The notes under the pieces were generated by a model. That model did no database searches. It saw only the letters and a list, made by a program, of their open reading frames with translations, and was not told the origin of the DNA. Shown here in pieces: positions 17,849-29,200 of a stretch of DNA of 64,000 nt (position 1 is its first letter; every line of letters starts with the position of its first letter). Where the stretch lies: the NCBI GenBank assembly GCA_945916235.1, contig CAMEGQ010000001.1, forward strand, positions 23,496 through 87,495, read 5' to 3'. This DNA comes from an uncultured Porphyromonadaceae bacterium. Lineage in GTDB: Bacteria; Bacteroidota; Bacteroidia; Bacteroidales; Muribaculaceae. The translations under genes were made by a program, and so were the position numbers.

Positions 17849-17962
17849 CTGAGGGTTGCGCAACACTCACGCGAGGGTAGCGCAACCCTCAGCCGAAAGG
17901 TGCGGCATCTATCTCGCGAGGGTAGCGCAACCCTCAGCCCAGAGATGCGCAACCCTCAGCCG
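17849..17962. repeat. palindromic repeat array A (candidate parS-type site)
   Basis: GAGGGTAGCGCAACCCTC at 17873-17890 and 17918-17935 (45-bp spacing) plus partial units; homologous array at 63285-63400. Confidence 0.7.
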
Positions 17963-18867
17963 ATAAACGCCGCACCTTCGCTCTATAAACACCACCCGAT
18001 TTTCAGCGGAAAATCTGAACACTTACAGGCCGCAAGCCTGGCCGATTCCATAGGCAACCCGTACAACTCCCCAACGGCCAAACATACCACTCCCCAACGG
18101 AACCCCGTACCACTCTCATCGGCAACCCCATCCGGCCACCCGCCATCTCATACCCCTCACATTCGCCCCAAACATTCAGCGCCCGCCTCCAGCAACCACC
18201 CCTCCCATCAACCCCACCTCTCCACCAGAATAGGGAAAATAGAACATTCTGAAACGTGATGTAAAAATATATTTCGACCTCATTTTTCCTTAAATAGAGT
18301 TAAATCAAAAACTCATTCATTTCATTTCCAAGATAATAACACACTCTATCTGCCACAAATCGGCATTCTGCGCAAATCGTGTCAGAGCGAAAATCAGAGG
18401 AAAATAGAACATTTTCAAAACCATTTATTATTGACAATCAGCCACTTAACATCTATAAAAACCATAGTAAAAAATTTTTCTGCCATTTTTGCCCCGTCTG
18501 CCCTATCACAAAACAATCAATAAAAAACATTCAAATGTGCCTAAAAAGGTCTCTTTAACCTCATCAAATTTCCCTTTACACCCATTTTAGGTAGGAAAAC
18601 GATAGGGCAGAAGAGAAAGAAAAGGCATAAAACCCTATATATTCTGTATATTATATACTCTTATTACTGCTTGAAAATAAAAAATAGGGCAGAAGTATAG
18701 AATATATTAGGATTACTCAAAACTTAACTGCACTGAATATCAAAACGTTACGTCGATAAAAATCCTCTGCCCTAATTTCTGCCACGATTTGCCCATCCTT
18801 GCGTTTGCGGTCAGAACGAGTACTAAGTATTACTTTAATTAATTACACATAATTTATTCATTGTTAG

Positions 18868-18898
18868 TTTGTTATATCCATTTAATTGATTATATTTG
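18868..18898 (+). promoter_or_regulatory. consensus Bacteroidales promoter
   Basis: TTTG (18868-18871) - N19 - TATATTTG (18891-18898). Confidence 0.65.
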
Positions 18899-18935
18899 CA
18901 AGGTGAAATTATAACCAGTTAACAAATAGCGCTCC

Positions 18936-19589
18936 ATGCAAAAGAGACAGGATAAAAGTAACCGAGAACCCACTATGATGCAGCCCACCAATACCACCTT
19001 TGTGCGGGTCAGTAGCTATGTGCGCCGCTTCTTCTATGTGAAGTATGGTACCCCCGTGGTGCTACCTATGGGCCACCCGATGCACCAGTTGATGCTTCGT
19101 CACCTGGTCTATAACCCCACTTTGCAGCTCATCAGCAAGCAGAGTGTCAACCGCGCCTCGATGGATCCGGCCATCCGTTCCAACATCATCGAGCTTCAAA
19201 CCTGCCAGCAGGCCGACGAGTGCGATGAGTTGATGGAGGTGGTGATGCCTGATACCGTGCTACGCACCGGTGTAGCCAAGCAGACAAACTGGTACTACCA
19301 GCTCGACAATGCCGGGTCACGACTCTTCCGCAAGGAGGCGAAGAACGAGTATTGGCAAGAGATGCAGCTATTCATCCGTCAGTGCTTCGTGCGGGCCGCG
19401 CTCATGGGCGAGAAGGTGTCGCGCGAGGAGGCCATCAGCGACTTCATGATTGGCTACGGCATCCCCATGTCGCATTACGAAAGCATGGTGCGCTGCGAGC
19501 GCCGCGAGCGCCGACGCCAGGAGGAGGAGATAGAGCAGCGGCGCGACTTTATGGAGAAGCGTGCAAACGACGTCTTTCTTTATACATAA
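18936..19589 (+). CDS. hypothetical protein
   Basis: 217-aa ORF downstream of consensus promoter. Confidence 0.55.
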   Translation: MQKRQDKSNREPTMMQPTNTTFVRVSSYVRRFFYVKYGTPVVLPMGHPMHQLMLRHLVYNPTLQLISKQSVNRASMDPAIRSNIIELQTCQQADECDELMEVVMPDTVLRTGVAKQTNWYYQLDNAGSRLFRKEAKNEYWQEMQLFIRQCFVRAALMGEKVSREEAISDFMIGYGIPMSHYESMVRCERRERRRQEEEIEQRRDFMEKRANDVFLYT

Positions 19590-19683
19590 ACTATTTTCAT
19601 AAACTATCATAAATCAGCCCCCGAAAAACAGCTATTCTGTCCGCTTGTTTGTCCGCTGATTTTAACCACTAAAAAGAGACCCT

Positions 19684-20130
19684 ATGGAATGCAATGAAAT
19701 GAACTTCGAAAACCTAATATCCATCACCGCCTATCCGCAGGCTGCGGTGCAGTTTGCCGTTCCGTTTCAGGTGGTGAGCAAGTATATCCGCCCAACTGAC
19801 CTGACCGTTACCGAGAGTATGGCCACTATACTCCACTTCGACCGACGCACCTTCAAGGTCACCGAAGGGTTGCAGCGTGGCATCAACGGCATCTACTGCC
19901 AAGATACCTTTCAATGGCAAATCAAGCGACCCGAAGCCTCTGACATTGACACCATTAAAGCCATAACGGGGAAACCGCACCATTTAAAGTTCACCTTTAT
20001 GGGTGGCAAGGTGATGTGGCTGCGTGCCGCCGAAGAGGGGTGGGACGGAGGCTATGAGCACGACAGCGAGTCGTGCCGCGTCAATCTGAAGGCGGAGACC
20101 GTGAGCGGATTGCAGCTGCTTATCCCATAG
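19684..20130 (+). CDS. hypothetical protein
   Basis: 148-aa ORF. Confidence 0.5.
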   Translation: MECNEMNFENLISITAYPQAAVQFAVPFQVVSKYIRPTDLTVTESMATILHFDRRTFKVTEGLQRGINGIYCQDTFQWQIKRPEASDIDTIKAITGKPHHLKFTFMGGKVMWLRAAEEGWDGGYEHDSESCRVNLKAETVSGLQLLIP

Positions 20131-20317
20131 CACTCTTCTTTTCCTTAGTATATAGTACCCAAGATGGGCTGACGGAGGTTCCAAACGAACACCGTCGGCC
20201 CATTATTTTTATCCATACACCGTAATAATCAACGCTTTGCACCGCCAAACAGTCCTTAATTACCCACGCGCATAGCTGTACTTTTGCTTAACGAAAATAA
20301 AAAAACAGCAAAAGATT

Positions 20318-21904
20318 ATGTCAACGTACAGAGGACTTCATGAGATATTGACGCAGCGCTTGTGGGATATGCACCCCGAAGAGCTCTTTTCGCTCAAGGA
20401 TGAGATTGATAAGAACCTACTCGGCCATATCCCCTTTGTGATGGAGCATGCCGACCTGCGCAAGCCCTATATGCTTTCGTCGCGCGACCGATTCACCGAA
20501 CAGCTCTATGTAGGTACCGCACGCTACATCGAGTGGTACGAGGATTTGCGTGACGATGACCAGATTATTAATGTAATGAGCATCAACGGCCCTATTACCC
20601 GCAACGGAGGAGCCTGCTCGTATGGTAGCAAGGAGATACGCGACTACCTGATGCAGGCAGCCGACAACGAGCATGTGATTGGCCATATCATTGTCATCGA
20701 TTCTCGTGGTGGAAGCGCAGAGGCTAAGTATGACTTTGAGCAGGCTATAGCCTACGTGCATAAGAAGAATCAGAAGGTCATCGCACTGATAGATGGATCG
20801 TGCGACTCGGCGGCCTACGCACTGGCTGCACTTTGCGATGAAATCTACGTGATGAACGAGAAGAATAATGTGGGTTGCATTGGCACGTTTGCGGCCTTCT
20901 ACTATACCCCCAACGGAGCCGAGGATGCACAGACCAAGCGCATCTTCGTAGAGCGTTATGCCGAAGGCTCGCCCTACAAGAACAAGACCTTCCGCGACCT
21001 TTCCGATGGCGACGATTCACTGCTGATGCAGGAGCTCAACAAAAGCGCAGAAGACTTTAAGGCGATGGTACGGGCTAACCGCCCCTCCGTCACCGAAGAG
21101 CAGTTGCTTGGTGCCGACTACGAAGCCTCCGAGGTGATGGGTACGATGGTAGATGGCGTAGGTACCATGCAGAGCTGCATCGACCGCATCCTTGAATTGA
21201 GCGGTAACGCGCAGCAGCAAACCGAGGAGCCACAAACAACCCCCGTAGATGATCCGGATGGCGAACCCAACGACGATCCCGACAACGACACAAGCCGTCA
21301 GCCAGGCAACGACAACGAAGACGAATCAAAAAAAACCCAAATCAATAACCAAGAGATGAGTAAATCTTTCGAGAAAATCCAGATGGCCTGCGGTGCGGGT
21401 GCGCTGGAGAGCGACAAGAACGGACTCTACCTGCAAACCGCTTACTGCGAGAAGCTGGAAGCCTACGTGGAGCAGGCCGAGCAGAAGGCTGAAACGCTGG
21501 ATGCCAAGATGCAGGAGATTGCCGGTCTGAACGAGACGATGGAACAGCTGAAGAGCGAACAGGCCGCTGCGCTGGAGACTCTGAAGGCGGAGTATGAAAC
21601 CAAGCTGAACGACTTGAACGAACAGCTCACCAAGGCTGCCGAAGCCTTCGCCACCGAAAAGGCTGCGCTGGAGGCTCAGCTGAAGGAGGCCGCCGACAAG
21701 CTGGCCGAGAAGGAGAACGAGCTGAACGAGATGGCACAGGCCGCCACCGCCAGCCCCAAGCCCGAAGCCCCCAAGGGTAACGGCGTGAGCGCTGAAGGCA
21801 AGAAGAGTTCTCCGCTGCTGTTTAAGGAAGGCATGAGCGAAGAAGAACGGCGCAAGGCTCAGAGTGATCGAATGAACGAGTTGCGCCGCCTAATCAACGG
21901 CTAA
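20318..21904 (+). CDS. S49/SppA-like prohead protease fused to coiled-coil scaffold-like C-terminus
   Basis: VIDSRGGSAEAKYDFEQAIAYV, IDGSCDSAAYALAALCDEIYV, NNVGCIG; long helical Glu/Lys/Ala-rich tail. Confidence 0.75.
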   Translation: MSTYRGLHEILTQRLWDMHPEELFSLKDEIDKNLLGHIPFVMEHADLRKPYMLSSRDRFTEQLYVGTARYIEWYEDLRDDDQIINVMSINGPITRNGGACSYGSKEIRDYLMQAADNEHVIGHIIVIDSRGGSAEAKYDFEQAIAYVHKKNQKVIALIDGSCDSAAYALAALCDEIYVMNEKNNVGCIGTFAAFYYTPNGAEDAQTKRIFVERYAEGSPYKNKTFRDLSDGDDSLLMQELNKSAEDFKAMVRANRPSVTEEQLLGADYEASEVMGTMVDGVGTMQSCIDRILELSGNAQQQTEEPQTTPVDDPDGEPNDDPDNDTSRQPGNDNEDESKKTQINNQEMSKSFEKIQMACGAGALESDKNGLYLQTAYCEKLEAYVEQAEQKAETLDAKMQEIAGLNETMEQLKSEQAAALETLKAEYETKLNDLNEQLTKAAEAFATEKAALEAQLKEAADKLAEKENELNEMAQAATASPKPEAPKGNGVSAEGKKSSPLLFKEGMSEEERRKAQSDRMNELRRLING

Positions 21905-21968
21905 CCTTTCGATAAGCGATAACAATCAACGAATTAATTATTTAACCCCTCAAAAACCTATTTGACTT

Positions 21969-23228
21969 ATGGCAGTAGATAACAAAAACATCACGCTCTC
22001 TGTTGACCAAGTACAGACCGTAGCCCGTGTGCTGGAACCGGACATCCTGGAGAGCGCTTCGCTCGTCAACAACTCCGTTTTCGAGCAGCTGAAAATCAAC
22101 GTCATCCGTAATCTGGAGAACGTTAACTCACTCATGGTATTCGACCGCAAGGTAGGCACTACCCGTCGCTACCGCGCTGGCCGCAAGGTAGAGAACAAGG
22201 TGGGCTACATTCACGAGCGCGAGCTCAAGGTGGAGCTCTCCATGAACCGCTACACCGAGAACGCTCAGAACTTCCGCGAGAAGGAACCCTTCTCCATCGC
22301 CGGCTTCAACGAGACGGGCGAACTGAACGCTCCCGTATCTGAGTTCATCATGCGTCAGATTGCCATCGCCTACAGCAGCGACGTGATGAGCAACCTCTTC
22401 TTCGGTGACTACGAGAAGGGTGATGATGACCCCTACGGTCTCTACAACGGCTTCTTTGCCCACATCAACCGCGACATCAACCGTGGTTTGATTTCGGTCA
22501 AGAACCACAACTACCAGATTATTGACCCCATCGACGGTACCGACCCCAAGGCCGACTACCAGACCTTCGTGCAGTTCTACGAGAACCTCGACCCGAAGAT
22601 GCTGCTTGCCGATACGGTCTATATCTACATGTCAACGCAGACCCGTCAGCGCATCCTCCGCGGTTACATGCAGACCTACAGCGGATTCCAGGTTGAAGGG
22701 GTTGCCAATCCCGAATACCGCATGACCGAAACGCCAAAAGCCCAGCTCTGCGCTCACCCCGCTCTTGGCGTAGGCGACTGCCTCATTGCCACCACGGAGT
22801 ACAACTTCGAGTTCGGCACTGACCTGAGCGGCTCTACGGGCGATGCCAAGGTGATGGTGAACATTTCACCCGACGACTTCAACGTTTACATCTTCCAGAT
22901 TCAGACCGCACAGGGCACCCGCATCCGTCAGATTACCTCTGACCACTTCTGCGTATCAAGCGGTAAGAACACTCCCATCAAATCTACTGGCGGTGAGTAC
23001 ACTGTAGATACCGTGACCACTTCGGTCAACGACGAGTCGATGGGTAGCGTAGCCGTTACGCCCAACCAGCCCAGCTACGAAGCCGGCGACAAGATTACGA
23101 TGACCGCTACGGCTAAGTCGAGCCACGAGTTCGTGAAGTGGGATGATGGCGCTACCACCAACCCCCGCACGATTGTCTTCAGCGGCAACCCCGAACACTA
23201 TCAAGCTATCTTCAAGGCTACTGTATAA
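21969..23228 (+). CDS. probable major capsid protein with C-terminal Ig-like/InlB-B-repeat-like domain
   Basis: Position after protease/scaffold; C-terminus GSVAVTPNQPSYEAGDKITMTATAKSSHEFVKWDDGATTNPRTIVFSGNPEHYQAIFKATV. Confidence 0.6.
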   Translation: MAVDNKNITLSVDQVQTVARVLEPDILESASLVNNSVFEQLKINVIRNLENVNSLMVFDRKVGTTRRYRAGRKVENKVGYIHERELKVELSMNRYTENAQNFREKEPFSIAGFNETGELNAPVSEFIMRQIAIAYSSDVMSNLFFGDYEKGDDDPYGLYNGFFAHINRDINRGLISVKNHNYQIIDPIDGTDPKADYQTFVQFYENLDPKMLLADTVYIYMSTQTRQRILRGYMQTYSGFQVEGVANPEYRMTETPKAQLCAHPALGVGDCLIATTEYNFEFGTDLSGSTGDAKVMVNISPDDFNVYIFQIQTAQGTRIRQITSDHFCVSSGKNTPIKSTGGEYTVDTVTTSVNDESMGSVAVTPNQPSYEAGDKITMTATAKSSHEFVKWDDGATTNPRTIVFSGNPEHYQAIFKATV

Positions 23229-23291
23229 GTAGCCCTGAAGCATAGCTTCAGTCAAAACAGATGTTTAACCCCATAAATCAGGATAACGAAT

Positions 23292-23828
23292 ATGGCATGT
23301 AATTTGAAAAATGTAGGCAGCTCTGCCGTGAGCTGCAAGGAGAACTTCTCCGGCGTAGGTACCAAGCTCTTCCTCTTCCTCCCCGAAGACCTGCAATCTG
23401 CACCCACCTACGATGAGGAAAAAGCAGAATACACCGAAGCATCCTTCACCTTCAAGGAGGGTAAGGGCGCTTACGAGGTCATCCTTAAACCCAAGAGCGG
23501 TAAGGTCACCTCTACGTCAAACGCCAACGGCGGCGGTTTCTCCAATGTCTTCACCGGCATTGTAGCCAAGTCGATGGATGAGATGTCGCACATAGCCCGC
23601 GTGTTGAACAACCGCAACTTCGGTGCGATGGTGAGCGACGGTAGCGGTAAGTACTATGTACTCTACTCGCCCGACTTCGACAACGAGTTCTCTTTGTCGT
23701 CCGACACCGGCGACACCCCCGACAGCGACCACGGCCACACGCTGACCATCACCTGCTCGCCGATGATCTACCCGCTGACCAAGTGGGCCGGCACGCTGAC
23801 GATGGCACCCGCAGTACCATCTGTATAA
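23292..23828 (+). CDS. phage structural protein (hypothetical)
   Basis: 178 aa, follows capsid gene. Confidence 0.45.
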   Translation: MACNLKNVGSSAVSCKENFSGVGTKLFLFLPEDLQSAPTYDEEKAEYTEASFTFKEGKGAYEVILKPKSGKVTSTSNANGGGFSNVFTGIVAKSMDEMSHIARVLNNRNFGAMVSDGSGKYYVLYSPDFDNEFSLSSDTGDTPDSDHGHTLTITCSPMIYPLTKWAGTLTMAPAVPSV

Positions 23829-23897
23829 GTGTAATCGACGCAACAGTAAGCAAGAAGACATCACTTGATACTCTTTGAATTTAGTTGTGTAAACATG

Positions 23898-23936
23898 CAA
23901 AAGCCTTGCCCGCGATGGGTGGGGCTTTTGTTTTGT
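23898..23936 (+). terminator. intrinsic terminator
   Basis: AAAAGCC...GGCTTTT stem followed by GTTTTG. Confidence 0.55.
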
Positions 23937-23996
23937 CCTTTTGATTGGGGCTGTTTCTCCCCAACTTTGCGCTATGCAATTTAATAATAAGAAGTT

Positions 23997-25007
23997 ATGA
24001 TAACGCAAAAAGATTTCTTAAAACCATTTACAATGATGAATGATACAGAGAAGAAAAGCTACTTAGAGCGGGTAGTCCGCTGGACCGACGAAACCTATCC
24101 GCAGCTCTGCGCCCTGGTGGATAGCTACGACGCTACGGCAGTGAAGGATTTCGACGAGGGATTGAAATTGGCTTCCGCACTGGTCAAGGCGCGTGATTTT
24201 GTCAATAACGCCTACCGATACGACGCCCGCAAGAGGCTGGAGCGCATCAACATGCTTCTGCGCGAGGTGCGCGAAAAGTCAGGCTTGGCCAAGCTCGCCA
24301 CCCGCAGCGCCGACGATAAGCGCCACTTCACCGCACGCATCACGCCACCCGTCACCGAAGAGGAGGAAACCGTAGATCAGGATGGCTCCACCGCCAAGCC
24401 CGAAAAGAAAGAGGATGAGAGCGTATCTGGCCGCCGACCCGAACACCTCTCGCAGTATATCGACCTGCTGTCAGACAGCTTGAAGCAGGAGGCCACCTCC
24501 ATAGCCAGCCTGTACGACATGCTTGCCCATTGGCGAGGCCGTGCCGAATACCTGGCCGATGACCCCCGCGCCACGCAGGAGATGATAGCCGAAGCCGCAC
24601 AGAACGCCGTGAAGTACGAGCAGCGCATCCTCAACTTCTGGGAGCGCGTGGATGCCGAGTATGCGCAGAAGACTGGCACCAAGGTGGACCCCGACTACAT
24701 CGCCAAACTCGACAAGGAGGCTGCCACCCTCAGTAAGGAGGTAGAGAAGAGGGCCGGTGAATACACCAAGCAGGAGATTGATGCCATGACCGACGAGGAG
24801 AAGCGCAACGCCTGCAAAGCGGCCCGCATCCTGGCCAACCAAAAATTCATCCGCCGCAGCGACCTCCAGGCCACCGAAGAGCGCAAGGAGCAGATTAAGT
24901 TGCGAGCCCAAGAGCTCAAGGAGTGGGGCATCACCCTATCCAAAAAGCAGCAAGAGGTATTAGACAAAATCGAAAACAAAAACCCGGAAGGCAACCTCTT
25001 CGGCTAA
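23997..25007 (+). CDS. hypothetical helical phage protein
   Basis: 336 aa, charged helices. Confidence 0.55.
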   Translation: MITQKDFLKPFTMMNDTEKKSYLERVVRWTDETYPQLCALVDSYDATAVKDFDEGLKLASALVKARDFVNNAYRYDARKRLERINMLLREVREKSGLAKLATRSADDKRHFTARITPPVTEEEETVDQDGSTAKPEKKEDESVSGRRPEHLSQYIDLLSDSLKQEATSIASLYDMLAHWRGRAEYLADDPRATQEMIAEAAQNAVKYEQRILNFWERVDAEYAQKTGTKVDPDYIAKLDKEAATLSKEVEKRAGEYTKQEIDAMTDEEKRNACKAARILANQKFIRRSDLQATEERKEQIKLRAQELKEWGITLSKKQQEVLDKIENKNPEGNLFG

Positions 25008-25068
25008 TCCATTCGCCTAATCTCTTCGCCTAATTTCTAAAAACCTGTTTAATCTAAAAACTAAACAA

Positions 25069-25767
25069 ATGGGCACCGATTTAAAAGATAAATTCTACGA
25101 CATCCTGCGCAAGCACATCGAGAGTGGATTGCCGCTGGATGTGATGCGCTTCTCTCCATGCCAGAAGCGCAGGGCGCAGGCGTGCATGGCCGCCTACCGC
25201 GAACTGAAAGAGAACGAGATGATGGACCTCGACCGCTACCTGCGGATGGAGTGGGGGAGAACCTTCACCGAAATCCGTCAGGACAAGCGGGTGATAGACT
25301 TCCTGATGAAGGAGTTGAACAGCGACAGCCGCGAGCTCTCCCGCTACCGTATCAAGAAGCAGGCCGAGCGCGTGATGCGCATGGCCACCGATGCCGGCAA
25401 CATGAAGATGATGCTGGAGGGCAGCAAGATGCTCTATAAAGCCGAAGGTTTCGACCGTCCCGACGAGGAGATCGACGCCACACAAGGTGTGAACGAACTG
25501 CCACCGATCTTCACCACCGACCCGTCTAAAATCAATAGCAACCTGCGCAAGTACAAAGAAGAAGATATTGAGAGGATTCGACGCAAGTACGGTGTGGAGA
25601 AAGACAAGACGATGGAGATGGTGGAAGCTAAGAAGGGCCTCTTCGTAGAATCCGGTACAGAGATAGAAGACAATGACCCCTTGCTGGAAGAGGAATACGG
25701 CTCGCCGGATCTTTACGACGAAGACGAACAGAATGACGAGAATAGCGAAACTGAAAATAATTATTAA
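25069..25767 (+). CDS. hypothetical phage protein (terminase small subunit-like?)
   Basis: 232 aa helical protein; assignment weak. Confidence 0.4.
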   Translation: MGTDLKDKFYDILRKHIESGLPLDVMRFSPCQKRRAQACMAAYRELKENEMMDLDRYLRMEWGRTFTEIRQDKRVIDFLMKELNSDSRELSRYRIKKQAERVMRMATDAGNMKMMLEGSKMLYKAEGFDRPDEEIDATQGVNELPPIFTTDPSKINSNLRKYKEEDIERIRRKYGVEKDKTMEMVEAKKGLFVESGTEIEDNDPLLEEEYGSPDLYDEDEQNDENSETENNY

Positions 25768-25778
25768 TACTTATCACT

Positions 25779-26195
25779 ATGCTAAGAAAGAAATCCTGTT
25801 GCAATAATGACGAACATATCCGCAATATGCAAACCGTTGAGCAGCTTATCGACAAGGAACTGCTGAACATCCGCGAGCAGAACGGCGTCATCACCCTCTT
25901 CATCTCCATGCGACTTCATGCAGCCATGATAGACGATGAGCGTAAGTTATCCCGTTGGTACATGCGCCTGATCATGCGCATCGGCTTATACGCCCCCTAC
26001 AGGCGATACAAGAACATGCTGCGCCACATCCTGATGTACATCAACTTCATGCGATGGTCGCGAGGAGACGATAGCTATGAAGGGAGTTTCAACCTCCTTG
26101 TATCAAACACCAAGGAGGACGATATACTCCTCGTGGGTTACTACTCGCCAAGCAGCGATACCATCCATTTCGAGAGCCGAAAGCCGAAGGAATGA
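25779..26195 (+). CDS. hypothetical protein
   Basis: 138-aa ORF. Confidence 0.5.
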   Translation: MLRKKSCCNNDEHIRNMQTVEQLIDKELLNIREQNGVITLFISMRLHAAMIDDERKLSRWYMRLIMRIGLYAPYRRYKNMLRHILMYINFMRWSRGDDSYEGSFNLLVSNTKEDDILLVGYYSPSSDTIHFESRKPKE

Positions 26196-26254
26196 GCGTC
26201 CTTTTATCGCACGGATTTATGGTATAGTTTTGTATTGAAATAATCAGATTATCC

Positions 26255-29200
26255 ATGGTAAGCAAGCAGGAAAGTAGGATATACTATATCGAGAAGGGGC
26301 GTTTAATCTTCGTGGAGAACGACCTTGACAACCCCAACCGCATCGCTGTAAGCGTCAGCTCAGGTACCACCATCCAGGTGTACGACGAGAGTTTGATAGG
26401 CTTTATGAGCGATGGCAAGTTCTATTCATGGACGCTGAAGGGCTTCAGTACCAAGCTGGCCAAGAACGACGCCTACTACATCTACGCCCGCCTCGATCGC
26501 ACCGGCGTAGATGCCCTCGTGGTATTCAGTATCAACCAGTACAACCTCGACGGTAGCCGAGCCAACGCCCCCGAAGGCGAGGAGAACCCACCCAGCGATC
26601 AGTACTACTACGTGCGCATTGGTGAGGTAACCGCCACCGACGGCACCACCAACCGCGAAGTGACCTACGACAGCGGCATGCTTGGCACCACCAAGGATGT
26701 CTATGAAAACGCCGGCGCCGCACAGCTCAACGAGATGTTCGAGCTCAACAAGACGAGCGACCCCTGGTACATCATCGTAAAACACTACTTCTACGACCTC
26801 ACCATCAAGCGCTCGCTCAAGCTGATAGGCAGCCTAATCTGGGGCGGAAAAGAGTTGAAAGGCGTACATACCACCGAGGACATTGCCAATCAAACAACTC
26901 CTGATGACGAACACCTGGCTACAAGTGCCTATACGCAGCAATTCGGAGACAAACGATACCTCCGCAAGGACCAGGATGACCGCACAGAGCACTCGCTGGG
27001 GATTGGCAAAGATTTAACCGTTGGAGGTTCGCAGGCTGTTAGAGGCGACCAAACGGTTGGCGGTAATCAGACGGTGGATGGCACTTCGCTTGTCAAGGGG
27101 TTGCTCTCGCTGCTGACTGGGGCCGCTTCGCCCGACTTTATCGCTGGATTGCTTGGTACTGGGTTTGAACTTCGTAAGGATGAGGAGACAGGGCGCTGGC
27201 GGTTAGAGATTGATGAGTTAGTGACGAGGGTGAGGGCTATCTTTTACGAGTTGGTCATTCAAAAGATGAAGCACATTGGCGGGGCGTTAGTGCTGTCTCC
27301 TGGTTCGATGAGTTGCGTTCGTGTGGAGGAAACGGAGGATGCTTACCGCTGCTACTTCAAGGCTACCGACGGGGAGCGCAGCGTGAAGCAGGAGTTTGAG
27401 GTAGGCGACTTGGCCCGAAGTCAGTCGTTCAACCTCAAGGCGCTCGACGGGGGTGGTGTGGGTACCTCCTTCTATTGGCGACTGGTGACCGCTGTGGGTG
27501 AGGATTGGATTGAGTTATCCAAGACGCATTGCGCAGAGGGTAGCGGTATTCCACAGGCTGGCGATGACATTGTACAGATGGGTAATCTGACGGATAGCAG
27601 TAGGCAGAACGCTACCATTCTTGATACCACGGGTAGCGACGCTCCCAGTATCAAGCAGTACCGAGGCATCAATGGGTATGTGCTCAACGATGATATGGCT
27701 ATTACTATCTTCTCTTCGAAGTTAAACCGCATCCGTGGGCAGTTCATATCCGAGGTGACGGGCAAGGATGTGGACGAATCGCTCAAGGATATTCAGGTTG
27801 ACCTGGAGACGGTGAAGGCGCAGAGCGACAGGGAGTTTACGATTTGGTTTTTCGAAGTGAACCCTACGACTGAAAATCTGCCTGCTTCAGCATGGACTAC
27901 CGACGCCATGAAGCGTGAACATGTGGAGGATATTTATTACAACCGGGAGGCTGGTCTTGCTTGGCGCTGGATGGCTACGGATGATGGCGGTTACTACTGG
28001 GAGGATATTAAAGACCAGCAGACGTTGCGTGCGTTAGAGAAGGCGAGCCGAGCCCAAGACACCGCCGACAGCAAGCGACGTACGTTTGTGGCGCAGCCTA
28101 CCGACGCAGATGCTTACGATGTGGGGGACCAATGGGTTAACGTAACCTACCCTGTTGGTGAAACAGACGAAGAGAAACTGGTCTATAAAAACGATGCCTT
28201 AGTGTGCATACAGGCTAAACCAGCCGGGGTGTCGTTTAATATATCACACTGGAGGGCGACTACGGAGAATACGACCCGTGAGATTAAAGCTAAAATGGAG
28301 ATTCTGGAAAAGAGTATAACGTCCAGTGTGGGTAGCGATAACGCGGCCAGAGATGAAGCCATTAAAAAGGCGAAAGAGGCTGCTGAGGGGGCGCTAATTG
28401 CTGCTGGAAATGCTGATGGTAAAGCGGGTACGGCTATCTTACAGACCCAGAATTACATCAGCGCCATGTCTGCTTACTTCGAGTATGATAAAGAGGGAAA
28501 TGTTGTCAGTGTAAAGAGTGGCGGTTTGTTGCTGACTTCTGATTTTGCCACGATGTTCAGCGAGGCGGTTGACAAATCAGGCATTGTTAAGAGGGCTGAG
28601 ATTAGCACCATGGTGACTAAGGACGAGAAAGGCAACCTGGAAAGCGGTGTGAAAATCAGCGCCGACCAGATTAACATGACGGGTACCGCTCAGTTCTACT
28701 CGAAGGATGCAGCGGACAGCATGGCTCAAGGAAAGGTTGATGCGCTGAAGGGCTTGCTTAAAGGGTTAGCCTATAAGGATAAGGTTGGGCTTGAACATAT
28801 GGATGGCACTGTTATTGATGGCGGAAAAATCCTAACCAGCTTGATTAAAGCTGATGAACTTCAGGTAAAGAGCGTCCACGCTGAGAACAGCGATGGTACA
28901 ACTACCTGTCACATTGATGGTAAAACGGGTAAGCTGACGGCGAAGAACGCTGAGTTTGAAGGGAAGATAGCGGCTACCTCAGGTACCGTAGGAGGATTTG
29001 CTATCGGTAACGGTGTTATTGGTACCGAATTAGGGGACTATACTCCGATTAATGATAAAAATTATATGTCATTATCTCACAGTGGATTTTCAACAAGAAG
29101 AGAGATGGTTGATATGGATACTAACAATATGCTACGTGGTTATAAAGATTATTCCAATATATCACCCGGTTCAATAATATGCCACCAAGAATACACGGGA

